The notes beneath the pieces were generated by a model. It searched no databases. It saw only the letters and a program-made list of their open reading frames with translations, and was not told the DNA's origin. This document shows positions 23,106-35,834 of a DNA stretch of 64,000 nucleotides, piece by piece; the first letter of the stretch is position 1; every line of letters begins with the position of its first letter. Source of the stretch: Guillardia theta CCMP2712 (taxonomy: Eukaryota > Cryptophyceae > Pyrenomonadales > Geminigeraceae); assembly GCF_000315625.1 (NCBI RefSeq), contig NW_005434612.1, positions 391,038-455,037 on the forward strand, given 5' to 3'. The position numbers and the translations under genes were made by a program.

Positions 23106-24952
23106 ATGAAGACGAACGAGAAGACAACCAGGAGAGACGACGACAAGAGGCAACAATGCAAAGTTGCAATAAGAGAGCACATGAGCGGCAGCTCAACCAA
23201 TGTTTTCTCTAGTGGAAGATTGAGGTACATGGAGCTTGTTGTCCTCTCGGCCATGATCATCATGCCTTGTGCGGTTTCTTGCCCCATGTTCCGATGCAGT
23301 GGGAGGAGGCAGGGGCAGCTTGTCCAGTCCCTGTCTCCCTCCTTATCCACTTTTGTCCCCTCAGACACCCTCAAGCTTGGCACTGCGATCAACACTGACA
23401 TAGTTCGAGACAAGAACGGTGTTGTCTTCGTGCTGAGCACGACCGGGACGCTGTTTGCCCTCAAGGAGGCGCCAGTGCAGTCGGCAGGGGACGCCTGGAA
23501 CCCTCAGCCGAAGCAACTGGTTGAGCTATGGCAGCATAAGATCGCAGCATTCCTGTCCGACCAGCTCACAGTTTCTGTTCCGCTAATCGTGAACAGCACG
23601 AGAGACGACTATCTCCTGGTAGTCGCGGCTCAGAACTCGGTGGTTGCCATCCAAGGGAAGTCGATCGAGCAAGGATACAAGGAAGTCTGGGTCGTCGATC
23701 TTTGCCAGATGGTAAGCGGAGGAGTCGCGTCCTGCTCCCTCAACGTCTACATGTCCTCCCCTGTCCCGTCCTCCGACGGCTCCTCCCTCTTCGTTTGCAC
23801 AGGCTCAACGGGAACAGCAGCTGGAGCTTGCTTCTGCTTGGACGCCAAGACGGGAGCGAGGAGGTGGATCTACAACCCGGCTCCAGACTCCTACCTCTCC
23901 TCTCCCGCCTTAGTCGGGGACTCGCTCGTCATCGCCGCGCGTCTCTCGGGGAACCTGCATTTTGTGTCGGCGGTCAGTGGGCAGCCAGTGAGGGTCGTCA
24001 ATCTCAACAGTCAGATCACCGGGACTCCCATGATATCGCCCAACAACGACATCTACCTCTGTCTCAACAGCGGGTCTCTCCGCAAGATCAGCTCCAACGG
24101 TGATGTCCTGTGGCCTGACAACAGCTTCTGCGGGGGATGGGATGGCTCCTCCTCGCCCGTCCTCCTGCCATCCGGAGAGATCGCGGTCGTGTCAGGATAC
24201 CAACTCGTCGTTGTCAGCGATGGCGGTCAAAGTTTGCGCACTTTCTGCGCCAGCGACGTGCCGGTGCGTCATCTCAACTCGAGCTGAGACCCGGCTCAAG
24301 ACTCCTGCAGGCACACTGTCTTTCCAACTACTCCAACGCACCTGCCATGCAGGTCCCCTGCTCCCCTGCTCCCCCCTCCCTGCACCAGCTCAACTTATCT
24401 CTCTGCTTCCCCCCATCTCCCTACATCACTTCTTGGGTCTCCCTTCCTTTCACCCCCACCCCTCTCTCTGCCCCTCTCCTCCTCCTCTGCTCCTTGCCGC
24501 TCTCAAACTTCCGTTCCCTTCCTCAGGCGTCTGCTGTCCTGACCGCTGACGGGACTCTCCTCCTTCCCGGAGACGCCAACACTCTCCTCGCAGTGACGGC
24601 AGCGGCAGCTGGGAGTCTGGTGGAGAGTTGGAGGTTCGAATACCCGAGGCTTGCAGGGAAGCTGACAAGGAGCGCAGGTTTTCTGCTCCTGCTCCGCTTG
24701 AGATCAAATCAGCTCAGGTCGTTCTGGACGATGGCAAGGTCGTGCTTGCAGCTCGGGACGGCACCCTCTACACTGTCGGGAGCTTCCGCGTCCTCGGAGC
24801 AGGCGAAGTTCGAGTCAACGTGCCCCTCGCTCTTACCGCACCGGACATGAAGAACTTTAGAGGAGGGATGCTGCTGGGATTGCTGCTGGACCTGTCGCTG
24901 CTCCTCTCCAACTACAGTCAGTGGATCTCCTCCTTCTCTGCTCATACTGCTA

Positions 24953-25037
<85 letters not shown>

Positions 25038-26661
25038 CCATACTTGCTGCTCCTTGGTTCGTGACTCGCTGCTGTCACAGGTCAAACTTTCATCTCTTCA
25101 TCACAAACTTTCATTGCAAGCATCGACTATTCAGCAGCTGCACCAGCAGAGGCTCGGGGTAAGTCCGGGGCCGTCGGCCGAGTCACCCTGTCAGTCACTG
25201 ATCTCCTTCTCCTCAGTGTGGTACGTAGTTCGCGATCTCTCGAGCAGCCAAACCTCTGCCATCAGATCAGCGTTTGCCAACGACAAGCTTCTCCTTAACA
25301 TCAAGACATGTTTGCTTGTCTAGCTTCCATACTCCTTTCCCCCTGACAACCTCACCACAGTGCTCAACGCGCAGACTTGCCGTCTCTTCGACCAAGTTCA
25401 AATTCTCCCTCTTCCTCCTCCTCCTCCTCCTCCTCCTCCTGCTCAGAACACTGCTGTCCAACCTTCAGAGCAAGGAACAACAGGGAGCGGAGTCGATGCC
25501 GTGGCCTACGTCAACTGCTCGTCTGACTTAGACTGCAAACTCTCTTGCAAGGAACAAGCTTGCAGGTATGGAAATCCCTTCCTACTCTCCCTTTTTCTTC
25601 GCTGTCCACCTTGTCCCTGCCCCTCCCGTCCTCCTTACCCCCTTGCCTCCCGTCCTCCTTACCCCCTTGCCTCCCGTCCTCCTTGCTTCTTCCCTCCCCT
25701 TCCCTCCTCGTCGTTGTTTCCTCTGCTGCTCTTCCTCACAATCTCCTCAGATGCTCCTCTATCGGATACTGCATCGTAGCAAATCCAAAAACTTCGACAA
25801 GTCAATGGATGGTCCTGCCTCCCCCTCCCCTCACCCTCCTCCCTGCCCCTCCTCCTCTCTTCTTGTGTTGCCCTGCCCTGCCCTGCCCTGCCCTGCCCTG
25901 CCCTGCCCTGCCCTGCCCTCGTCCTCATCGCTCTTCTCAATCCTCCTCTAGATCGTCGTCGTCATCCTGTGCAGCCTGGCGTTCGTGGTCGTCTTCAGCA
26001 TCGCCCTCTGGCACTACCTCTCCTTGAAGGAGGAGCAGCGCTTCCGGGAGTTCATTCGAAGGAGGACGGAGAGGTATGATGAGGCGGTTCCTGCTCAGTC
26101 CTCCCCTGAGACACTGCTCTGCTGCCAGGAACAGGAGGCGCAAGGAGCAAGAGAGCCTTGCACATGGTAGGGAGGATGAGGAGGAGGTAAGACCCCTTCA
26201 TCCACCCTCTTTGATCTGCTCGTCACCCCGGCAGCAGACAAGGAGCGAGGAAGAGGGAGGGTTGTCTGCGTCCGACGCGGGCTCCATCGTCAGCCGAGGA
26301 GAGTCTATGTCAGGTGAGAAACTGGAGGCGGAGGTGGAGGGCAGCTGGGCAGGAAGTGACTGGCAGTCGCAGGGCTCAACGACTCTCTGGAGGCTGGGTG
26401 GACGAGCATACCAGAGGCTCAGATTCAGGTGGGGGAGGAGGTGTGTGTGTGGGGGGGGGGGGGGGGGGAGGGAACCGAAATAAACAGGGGGGAGGGGAGG
26501 GGTGGGGAGGGAGGAAAAGGGTGGAGGAAAGGCAGAGGGCTGAGACTTTAGTGATGAGCAGCGAAGCGATTCATGGCAACGAAGACAACATGACGACTCT
26601 AGCATCCCTGGCCTCATCGATACGACAGGGGCGGCGGCAAAAGGATGAAGACTCCATCTAG
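23106..26661 (+). CDS. Single-pass membrane protein with beta-propeller (PQQ-like) ectodomain
   Basis: Exon 1 runs to 24263. Later exons include 24527-24633, 24678-24916, 25081-25158, a block from about 25217, about 25442-25565, about 25751-25810, about 25952-26071, about 26129-26428, and a last block ending at 26661. A hydrophobic leader begins at Met 23229 (MELVVLSAMIIMPCAV). Blade-like repeats follow: DIVRDKNGVVFVLSTTGTLF, SSDGSSLFVCTGST, GDSLVIAARLSGNLHFVS and DDGKVVLAARDGTLYTVG. Then come a Cys-rich stretch (CSSDLDCKLSCKEQACR), one membrane helix (IVVVILCSLAFVVVFSIALW) and a charged tail. The layout is that of a surface or endomembrane receptor-like protein; ligand and function are unknown. 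Start could be 23106 or 23229. Confidence 0.6.
24953..25036 (+). repeat. (CTCCTG)n array in an intron
   Basis: About 14 CTGCTC/CTCCTG hexanucleotides lie inside the intron 24917-25080 of the propeller gene. In the non-template reading they would encode Pro-Ala runs, but they are spliced out. Confidence 0.9.
25868..25919 (+). repeat. (CCCTG)n pentanucleotide array in an intron
   Basis: About ten CCCTG units lie just upstream of the exon encoding the membrane helix of the propeller protein. Confidence 0.85.
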
Positions 26662-26668
26662 TCCTCTT

Positions 26669-26738
<70 letters not shown>

Positions 26739-27053
26739 GTCAGGTCCTCCTCTCGCACCTCTACCTCCCTCTCCTTCAGTGTGCAACCTTCTTTGTGTTA
26801 ATAATTCTCTCGGGTCCCCTTCATCCTTCCTCCGGTGCTGATGCTACAAGAGATAGCGGGATCTCGCCTACTCGCTGACTTGCGATCCCATCCTCTCACA
26901 CATTCTTACCTCCTCGTCCATGCCGCAAGTGGTACCATCACTCCTTAGCTTCCCTCGGTCCTCCCCTCCCCTCCCCTCCCCTCTCCTCTCCTCTCCTTCC
27001 TCCCAGGCTCCATAACAGCTGTTGAGTAAAAAAACGGGGGACGGGGGACAGCA
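26662..27053. repeat. Short intergenic region with (CTCCTG)n
   Basis: A CTGCTC array at about 26668-26737 directly follows the stop of the propeller gene. The rest is CT-rich spacer before the RCC1 gene, including CCCCTCCCCT at 26960-27000. Confidence 0.7.
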
Positions 27054-28655
27054 ATGGCGTCGGGGGCGTGGGGGCTAGGGAGCAACGAGAAGGGAGAGGT
27101 GGGAGCAGGAGGGAGAGACAAGGTGGTGAGCTTGCAGCAAGTCTCCATCTGCTCCCTCCATCATCGTCCTCTTCGTCCTCCCTCTCCTCCTCATGTCGAA
27201 GGAGGCCGGCAGTGTCTGAATGATTCCTCCACATCCTCCTCCCGGTGCAGGAGTGAGGACATGGAGGGGGCACCTGCTGGCTGTGCAGTGAGGACAGGAT
27301 CTTGTGGACATGAGTTCTCCGTCATGCTGTCCGAGTGCGGAGCAGTCTGGGTATGCGGAGAGAATGGCAGCGGACAGCTGGGGCTGGGGGATGCGGAAGA
27401 GTGTGGGAGCTCTGCTGGGGGGGAGGAGGGAAACTTCGAGCGAGCGGAGTCGCAGGAGGAGAAGGAGCAGCCTGTTTGTGTCATGACGAGGCTCAAGGCC
27501 TCGCACCTCGAGGGAGGAGAGGTGGTGATGGTGAGCTGCGGGTACGACCATGCCCTGTGCTTGCTCAGCACCGGCGTCGTCCTGTCGTGGGGGGAGAAGT
27601 ACTCAGGTCAGCTGGGGGTCTACCACGACGACTGCTCGAGGCCGCAAGTGATCGAGAGCTTGAGGAGCATGTTCATCGTCTTCCTGTCTGCGGGGGCCTC
27701 GCACTCGCTCGTCGTCAACCAGGACGGAGAGCTGTTCACCTTCGGCAGCAACATCAAGGGGCAGCTGGGGACAGGGACGGTGAGCTTCTGCGATGACGAC
27801 GAGACCAAGACGCAGCCCAGGAAAGTTCTCTTCCCCCCGGGGCTCAAAGTTCAAACCTGCGCTGGGGGAGGACTGCACTCTGTCGCCGTCACGAGCCAGG
27901 GCAGCGTCTACAGCTGGGGTTGTAACATCAACGGGCAGACAGGACACGCGGGTGTGAGCGAGGTGTTGAGCCCGAGGAAGTTAAAGTTTCCTCAGCCGGT
28001 CGAAGCGAAGCTCGCCTCCTGCGGCTTCGTGCACTCGGCCGTGCTGAGCAGGGAGGGGGAGGTGTGGTGCTTCGGGCGAGGGAAGATGGGGGAGCTCGGG
28101 CACGGGAGCTTCAAGAACAGCTCTCGTCCTTGCCGGGTGGAGGCCCTGCGGGGGACGCGAGTAGTGGAGCTGGCGTGCGGCGTTCGGAGCACGTTTGCTG
28201 TGTGCGAGGGGGAGGAGGAGGATCCATTGTACGTCTGGGGTCATACGGAACATCTCAGGAACCCTAGCGAGTCAGACGCGCTCCCGAAGCATGCATGCTT
28301 GCCGCAAAGGCTAGAGCAGCCTCCCGTGCGCAACGCGATCTCTGCCGTCGTCTCCGGCCCTTGCGCTTCCCACATGTTCGTCTGCTACAAGCGCCGACTT
28401 AGGTGAGGAGGGGGCGATGGATGGGGGAGGAGAAGGGATTGGGCAATGGTGCCTGATGCGGCGCAGGTGGAGGCTAGAGCGCGTGCTATGGATCGGCTTC
28501 TTGAAGGTATATTGATATTTATTACACTTCACTGTGACCTGAGTAACCCTTTGCGCTACTTCCAGTGCAAGGAGAGCGTCCTGCATCTGCTGCCTGAAGA
28601 CAGACCCCTCACCTCCAAGATACTCTTGCGGATCGTCGGTCTTGCTTGCTCGTGA
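27054..28655 (+). CDS. RCC1-repeat protein
   Basis: Exons 27054-28402, 28467-28506 and 28566-28655 give about 492 residues. At least five RCC1 blades are readable: WVCGENGSGQLGLGD, VLSWGEKYSGQLGV, LFTFGSNIKGQLGTG, VYSWGCNINGQTGH and VWCFGRGKMGELGHG. Each has the family W/F-G-x-N-x2-G-Q-L-G signature. RCC1 propellers act as Ran exchange factors or as general interaction platforms; nothing here selects one. The two short last exons add a basic helix (WRLERVLWIGFLK) and LLPEDRPLTSKILLRIV, which recalls the LPED start of F-box-like tails. A Ser-rich insert at residues 40-70 could hide an intron. The stop lies 48 bp from the convergent transporter stop. Confidence 0.85.
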
Positions 28656-28703
28656 GCATTGAAACCAATTGCCGCCCTCTCACCTTCCAACCTGGCAAAA
28701 GAG

Positions 28704-30611
28704 TCAACGACAAGCCTGCAGCACCGCATTACTCACATCCCGCATCCCCTTCTCGTGCTTCACACTCCAAAACAAAAACATCGGCAGAACGATCATGAGG
28801 AAAAGGTACAGAAACCTGTCGAGGTCCGTCATCACCAATTGTGGCTTGCTCCCTCCTCCTCCTCCTCCTCCTTACCCGTAGTTCATGTTCCCGTTCGCTC
28901 GATACAGCTCTCCAACGATCAGTGGCCCAAGCCAGGAGGATCCCTACAGGAGAAGGTGAGCCGCGGATGAGGAGGAGCCGTGCGACAACCTTGTTGGTGA
29001 TCTCGAAGAGAGCGAAGAACTCCGACTCCCTCCCTGCGCGAGTCCATCACAAGGCGGTGAGCGAGCATGCAGGGCCCACCAGGAACAGACAAGTCGGAGC
29101 AGATGGTGCGAGAGAAAGATTGGAGCGACCCGACCATGAACCCATGGATCAGTGCGAACACGTAAGCCTCTGTGTCGGTCTTGAAGCCGACCTTGGAGCC
29201 TGCGCAGAGCGTCAACGCGTCAACCCACGTCTCCTCCTCCCGAACCTGGAATGAACCCCATCATCCCGATCACGCAGATCACAATGTAACCGAAGAGGTT
29301 GATCGTGACGATCGCCTTTGACCCGATTGCCCACCTCTGCTGCAGCCAGAGAAAGAACATGTTCCCAAAAAGCGCAAAAATCATGGTGAAGACGAGGATG
29401 AATGCCAGCTTAGAGCCAGGCATGCAAAGCTGCTGCTGAGCCAGCAACACGCCGACCTGAGCTACGGTCGAGTAGCTGTCTGAGTAGAAAAACCAAGCGA
29501 GGAAAAACTTAAAGGTTTCCGGGTATTGAGCAGCATGTACAAACGAGTTGAACGTAGAATACCATCCGCGGAAGATGAGAAATCTCTCCCCAGTGCTTGA
29601 CTTTCCTTTTCTCACCTTCAAACCCCTCAAGGTCACCACAGAAAACACAGCCCACCACGCCCCCGCGATGAAGATGTTGATCTTGTATGCAACCTCCTGA
29701 TTAGCGATAACAGAGACAAGGATGAGAGCAGCGATAGTGCTGATGATCCCCGACACATACCCCATCATGAAGCCGAGAGAGCTCATGAAGTTCTCGATGT
29801 CCTCCCATACATCATGGTTCCCGTTCGCCGCAACCACTTCCTTGTGGTCCGCAACGATCAAGGGAAGGTACGAGTTGTAGAGCACGTTGGCTGCCCCCCA
29901 GCACGCATTGCTGATGATGACGAGAGCTCCAGCATAGACGTAGAGCGACGAGCTCGTCACACTGATCAACAGCATGCAAGATATACTCCCAACAATGATG
30001 AAACCCAAGAAGAACACGTATCGGTACCTCTCGTAGTCTGCGATGGCTCCTATCGTGATGAAGATGATCAACTGAAGAATGACGCTGTAGGATACAACTC
30101 TCGTCGCAAACTGAAAGGCATCAACGTTTCCAGGCCACCAGGCGATGGTTCTGGTTGGCAGGTCCGTCCATTCTTGACTGCTAGCGTTCCAATACTTGTC
30201 TCCTTCACCCATGATACACATCTGACAGCTCGCGACGCTTTGAGGGCAACTGTAGGAGGTGCAATTTGAGCAGGTAGGGATGAGATTGCCCTTGAAGGCG
30301 GCAGTTTTTGCCATGGACGCCAATAGCAGCGGCATGAAGAAAGTCACGGCCATCGCTGCGAACATGCTGTTGGCCCAGTCGTAGGTGTACCATGCCATCC
30401 TCTCTCTCGATTCCGAGCCCCACAATCGAATCTCTTCTTTGAAACGCTGATAAAAGGGCATCGGCTTGTACCCGTCGCTATGAGAGTGAGTAAAGATCTC
30501 CATGATGGCGTGTGCAGTTGGATCTACAACCGACGACTCTTCCACACATGGTGGTGAGTTAGCTGGTTGCTTGCCGTCCATGCCCAGGGGAGCTGGGTCC
30601 AACTCCTCCAT
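28704..30611 (-). CDS. Atg22/UMF1-type major facilitator transporter
   Basis: The main exon runs from Met 30611 (or further upstream) to about 29249. Then come exons near 29205-29089, 29044-28996, 28945-28881 and about 28827-28704. At least ten membrane helices are visible. Family marks are RMAWYTYDWANSMFAAM at the first helix, GAIADYERYRY in the first loop, and, after the later introns, HGFMVGSLQSFSR, SEFFALFEITNKG and SSWLGPLIVGEL. Atg22 proteins export amino acids from vacuole or lysosome after autophagy, and UMF1 relatives occur widely in algae. An open frame continues upstream to 30677 and a first exon may be missing, because no ATG precedes 30611 in frame. Confidence 0.8.
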
Positions 30612-30679
30612 CTGTGTCTCTATGACAGGCTTTGCTGGTTTTAACTGGTGTGCGAGGTCCTCAACCGTCTCTACCAACC

Positions 30680-31640
30680 TCTCCGAGTCTCACGAGCAAG
30701 AGGGGCTGAAGGCAACGCGCTCTTACGCCTCAGGTGCTGACAGCGAGGGCCCTTGTGCTGCTTCTCCTGTCGTAGACCCTTCACCGTGAAACTCGCCTGC
30801 TCCTCCTCTACTCCTTTCCTCTCCTTATCCACCTGAAGGATACTCGTACCATCGCCATGAACTGGCAGTACCGTCCCCTGGGGGGGTAGGGTACCAACGC
30901 TTACGGCAGCCAAGGCGTATGTCGAGGAGTATCTATGGTACGGGTGGGGGTAGAAATCAGAGTGGGGTGGGGTACTCCGAGACCGTATTATGTGGCCGGG
31001 TGCGATTTTAAAAGCTCTTTCAGGAGGGGTGGGTGGGGGCTGAATAATGGTGGTTTTGGGGGGTAGATGACCTTGGAGCTTTTAGGTTGACAATTGGGTG
31101 GTGGGGGTACCCCTGTAGCCCCCAAAATTTCCAGCAGACGGAGGGTAGTAAAAAAAAAAAAGGTCCATTAGGTTGGGTGGGGTCAACCTAAACTTTTAAA
31201 ATCCCAGATATTGCAGAATGTGGAGAAGTACCGGTACTTATTACAGTAAAATGGGGGGTACAAAGACTTGACATGGCTGAACAAGTGCGGACTACCCCAA
31301 CCCCACTTTTTCACCTGCGGTAGTAAACAAGCACATGACCCTTCCGCCTATTTCACCTCAAAAAGTCACTAAAGGAGGGGGTGCTGGTCCCCACCCCGCC
31401 GGCATAGCGGATCGATTTAAATTACTTCTATGATTAAAATACTTTTTAAAAGATGATCGTTGTAAAGCCGAGAGTTGACTGAAACCTTTCTACACTGCAG
31501 TGCCCTCATCCCCGCTATTGCCATGGCTAACAGGACAAACCCGCCCCGTCACTTGTTCTGTGGCATCAACATTCTAAGGTACAAAATGTGTGATAATTAT
31601 TTCTGCCTTTAAAGTTTTCCTCTGAATGTCCCTGGGGCGG
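30680..31640. repeat. Intergenic with GGGGTAGGG-type dispersed block
   Basis: About 30885-31400 holds GGGGTAGGG, GGGGTACTCC, GGGTGGGGTC and GTACCCC words, the G-rich strand of the block seen at 3.4 kb. 31400-31640 is AT-richer and featureless. No gene is seen. Confidence 0.5.
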
Positions 31641-31700
31641 ATCATAGTTTATTACTCATGGGAAGGTGCGGAATTTTACAGGAGAGGAGGGAGGGAGAGG

Positions 31701-31965
<265 letters not shown>

Positions 31966-32147
31966 TAAGTAAGTAAAGGTGGGATCGTTTTCGTTTAGAA
32001 CATCAAGATAGTCTGTGGAGTTGGATAGGATAAGTCAGGTATCGGCGACTTTTGAATGCGACGAGTACTAGCAATAGCATGTGAAATTGTGCTCTGACAT
32101 TGATATTTGGATATTTACTTTGATTGAACAGGTTCAACATCTTAGTG

Positions 32148-32911
32148 ATGCTGCCGACGAGGTTCGCACTTGTTGCGAGTGTCTTCATGGTGTCCGATGC
32201 CTTCCTGTTCGCTTCACCCAACAACATCCTGGCGGCTCGAACCTCGCATGGAGGAGTACACCGACTCTTCGCGAGTCCAGCGGCTGCACCTCTCCGTCGT
32301 AGTGCCCCAAGAATGAGCAGCGGGGAGGAAGGGGTGCAAGAGGAAGTGGGTTATCTATCGCTGCAGCATGCTGGAGTGCTTGTTGACGACGTGGAGAGAT
32401 CTCTCAAGTTCTACACTCAAGTCCTGGGCATGAAAGACGAGAGCCACATGCGTAACCCCAACCTTCCTTACCCAGGTCCGTGCTCCCCCTGTCACGCGTC
32501 TGGTTGTTTCCACCTCCTCCCTTCTCTTCTCCCTCCTCTTCCACAGGCTCCTCCTCCCTGCTCTGCACTCTCCTCACCGTTGCTTCTTCTCGCTCCTGTG
32601 CTCTCATGTTGCTCGTCCTCCGCCCCTGTCGCAAGTGTGTTGTGGTGACGAATCCAGCAGGAGCGTTCGTTGGTTGCGGGGACAGTCAAATCCATCTCAT
32701 GCAGCTCCCTTCCCTCGATCCCAAGGTTGGGCGTCCCGAGCATGGTGGGCGAGATCGGCACGTGGCAGTAACAGTCGGTGACCTCACTCCTCTCCTGAAG
32801 CGACTGGAGAAGCACGGAGTCGCGTACACCATGTCCAAGTCTGGACGACGAGCAGCATTCTGCCGCGATGTGGATTCGAACGCGATAGAGTTTGTGGAGG
32901 AGAAGAGTTGA
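32148..32911 (+). CDS. Glyoxalase I-fold protein, predicted plastid-targeted
   Basis: Exons 32148-32475 and 32661-32911 (intron 185 nt, phase 1) give 192 residues. The N-terminus is a signal peptide (MLPTRFALVASVFMVSDAF) followed by LFASP and a Ser/Arg-rich stretch to about residue 55, the bipartite secondary-plastid pattern with Phe at the junction. The mature part has one vicinal-oxygen-chelate module: LQHAGVLVDDVERSLKFYT with the first metal His, a central DSQIHLMQLPS, RHVAVTVGDLTPLLKRLEKH, and ending in FCRDVDSNAIEFVE with the typical D-x-N-x-IE. Such proteins detoxify methylglyoxal or bind small molecules; the substrate is unknown. The start is the first ATG after the in-frame upstream stretch. 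Confidence 0.75.
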
Positions 32912-32918
32912 TATCCGG

Positions 32919-35790
32919 TCAGTAGAAGGATGAGGCTACGTCGAGAGAGGCATGGGGTATCACAGCTGCTCGCGCTGACACCGCAAGCTCCATGACCAGC
33001 CTGGTAGCTGCGTCAGAAAAGATTCTTTCAGGGGGAAGGCTGCCTGCTGTATCCTGAGGAGAAGGCTGCGCGGTTGCGTAAGGAGTCGAATAAAGCATGA
33101 GTTGAAGGGGACGTCAGGAAAGAAAAGAGTAGACAGAATATAGAAGAGTAGAGAAGAGGAGAGGAGAGGAGAGAAGAGAAGAGAGAAAGGGAGAGGAAGT
33201 ACTCACGGCCAAGAAAGACGTCGCATGATCTGGCCATGGTAAACAAGGAGACAAGCGAGAGCATGTTCTCCTGCTCGGCATCCAAAAGCTTCATGCTTAC
33301 CTGCACCATCAACATCAAGTCACAGGAGAGGATGCAGAGACTGACCGCCTTGGGGATGCTGATGCGAAAGTTGGGACGAGGATGCGACTCGTCAGACACT
33401 GCCACTCGCATGCCCAACGCCTGCAGGCCCATCAGGTCGAGACTCTGGTGGAGAAGTTGAAGACAGAAGCGGTTTCAGAGAGATGCCGCAGAGCGATCGC
33501 GTCCTGTTTCATCTTCAGCAACCCCAACAGAAAAAGATCAGGAGAGAGGTGAGGGGATGACCTCTGTGGCTACGAAGAGCGCAAGCTTACTCCCTTCTGC
33601 TAGATGCTGGTGATGAAAAGAATGAAAGAACAGGAAACGGCAAGTGACAGCAAGAGGATCCAGCAAGACAAGAGCAATGGGAAAACATTATCTGACCCAT
33701 CTTCCGTGAAATCTCCGCCAGCATCGTCTCTGCCATCTTACTTCAACTCCTGAAGTCCCTGACGAAAGGAGAAAAACCTGAAGAGGAGGAGTTGGGACCC
33801 GATGTCTCCTGCCTCCCTCGAATGCTTCTTCTTCCTCGCACCACCCGTAGCAGGACGGAGACGAGCTCGTCGGCATATGCTTGCACGGGGCGGGGAGGAA
33901 TCTCAATGACCTTCGGACAGGTTCAGCCCCCTGCTCGTTGCTCCATCTTTTTACCTTGTGCCCGCTACGATGATGTATGCAGATCCGAAGAGTAGATCCC
34001 TTATCCTAGGAGAGGGTGAGGACGACAGGTAGAAGAATGTGAAACGAGAAGGAAGTAATGAGAGAGCGAGAATGAATACAAGTACACGAGAATGAATACA
34101 AGAACATTGCTACAGAAAGCATCAAAAAGACAGCAGAAGGTGAGAACAGAGGCAAAGACAATCAAGGAATCTGAGCAAGGCAGACATCGGCATACAGACA
34201 GCTACTGGAAGACAAAAGAATGGGTCTACTTTGAATTTCTCGATTTCCTGTGCTATCGCTTCTTCAACTCGATTGTTGGGCCTCAACAGCTGTCCGGATG
34301 AGTAGAGAAGAGGTAATAAACATTCCCTACCTCTCCAATGAGAATCGAGTTCCACCAGAACCTTCCGAAGCCCTAGCACAAAGTAGATAGAGGATGAGTC
34401 GAATGTATCCAAGACAGTGAATAACAAAAAGATCCTCGAACATCTCAGACTTATGCTCATGGAGAACGATTAAAGATCGATATTCTTCATACATGAGCCA
34501 GAGGAGGGAAGCAGTTGTGACTCCATCGCTGCCGTAAGGATCAAAAGGGTAAGAACTCAGCAGAAGGAAAACACCCTACATTGCTGGGGCACCACTGCTC
34601 GGCTCCTCGGGGTACAAGAAGATCAGAGCTGTCAACGAAACTGATGAAAGACTGCAAGAGGGAGGCAAAGTGCTCACGTGGCGGTAACACTGTCCCACAA
34701 GACGACTCGCTCAGAATCATCTCCCTGGGATCGCTTCACTCTCTTTGCCTCTGTGCTCAACAACATCATACAGGACTGAGAGGACGGGGAGCCCTGATGC
34801 GAGGAGAGGGACAAGTGGAAATGTTGAGAAAGTAATGACTCCAGAAGGATGTCGACTGATGTCACTGTCAGTCTCTCCCTCCTTCTTAAATTCTCTCACC
34901 TCATTGTCTGCAACTTTCATCGACCAATCACACTCATCATCCAAAACCATGGTCCGATTTGTCGCAATGGCGTAAGAAAAGGCTTCCATCTATCAGGTCT
35001 GTCAGCTCACCTCCTTCTCATCTCCAGTCCATCAACTCCTCTATTCTCAAGGTCGCACCATGGCGTGGAATTGAGCCCCATGACCCGCGAGCTTAGGGTT
35101 GGTGTAGCAGAATATCTGCAACCAGCTAAGCGCAACAGAAGAGAAAAGCGATAACCAAAAAGCCGAGAGCAAATGCAAGGATCGAGTTGAATCAAGACTC
35201 CATGGAGCCTACCATTCGTCTCGTGTTGGAGCACTTGGAGTCAAGCTAGACGCGAGTTAGTGTACCGGTAGTTAGGAGGTAAGAGGGTGTACTAAGGAGG
35301 TGTTAGAACTGACCGGAAACTGAAGATCTTGAATCAGCCGTCGAAGCTTGGCAGCCGCTGTCCTCTCCGGCTACAAAGGGAGTAGAGAGGAATAAGAGGA
35401 GGAGAAGTCCAAGAGATAGGAGCTAGGTGATGGTAGCAACTAGGTAATGAGGGGCTGAGATCCTCCCTACCAGAGAAAGGGACCTCCCCAACAATGACGA
35501 GTCACTGTGCTGGAAGAGCGCGAGGCCTCGTGGCGAGGGGCACAAGTTGCCGAACTGTTTGCAGATGGCTGATTTGATAACCTGAAGCCACGTGTGACCG
35601 ACAAGATAGAAAGAGGAGAGACGAAGAGGATCGGAGTAGAGCAACTCCATCTCACCCCTTGCGTGAACACGTTGTCCTGATAGAACTTTGGATTGAAACT
35701 CTTGACCAGACGCCTCAACTGTGCATGCACGTCTTCGAAGACGACCTCAACGTCAGGTGGAGCAGATCTAGTAGCCTTCGTTGACAAGCA
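32919..35790 (-). CDS. Fucosyltransferase (GT23/FUT8)-like protein, multi-exon
   Basis: Recognised by pieces on the minus strand: AIATNRTMVLDDECDW (about 34920-34975), which resembles the YALGTQRTLILE region of alpha-1,6-fucosyltransferases; RPNNRVEEAIAQEIEKFK (about 34235-34290); MLSLVSLFTMARSCDVFLG (about 33205-33265), matching the late CDxxV motif; and a last exon RSLPPERIFSDAATRLVMEL that stops at 32919. The last junction is a GTGAGT donor in phase 1 with a perfect frame. Such enzymes transfer fucose to glycans in the Golgi. Middle exons (33460-34100 and 35000-35800) were not resolved, and the N-terminus may include the FkbM-like block upstream. The stop lies 7 bp from the glyoxalase stop. 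Confidence 0.45.
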
Positions 35791-35834
35791 AGCAATGTCC
35801 AGGTGGGGAGGCAGGAAGGAAGACGGCGAGCTGG

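Noticed and set aside
24137-24850. Frameshift in the propeller gene near 24634-24677
   Set aside because: A 44-nt GT-AG intron restores the frame exactly and joins ESWR to FSAPAPLE, so no mutation is needed.
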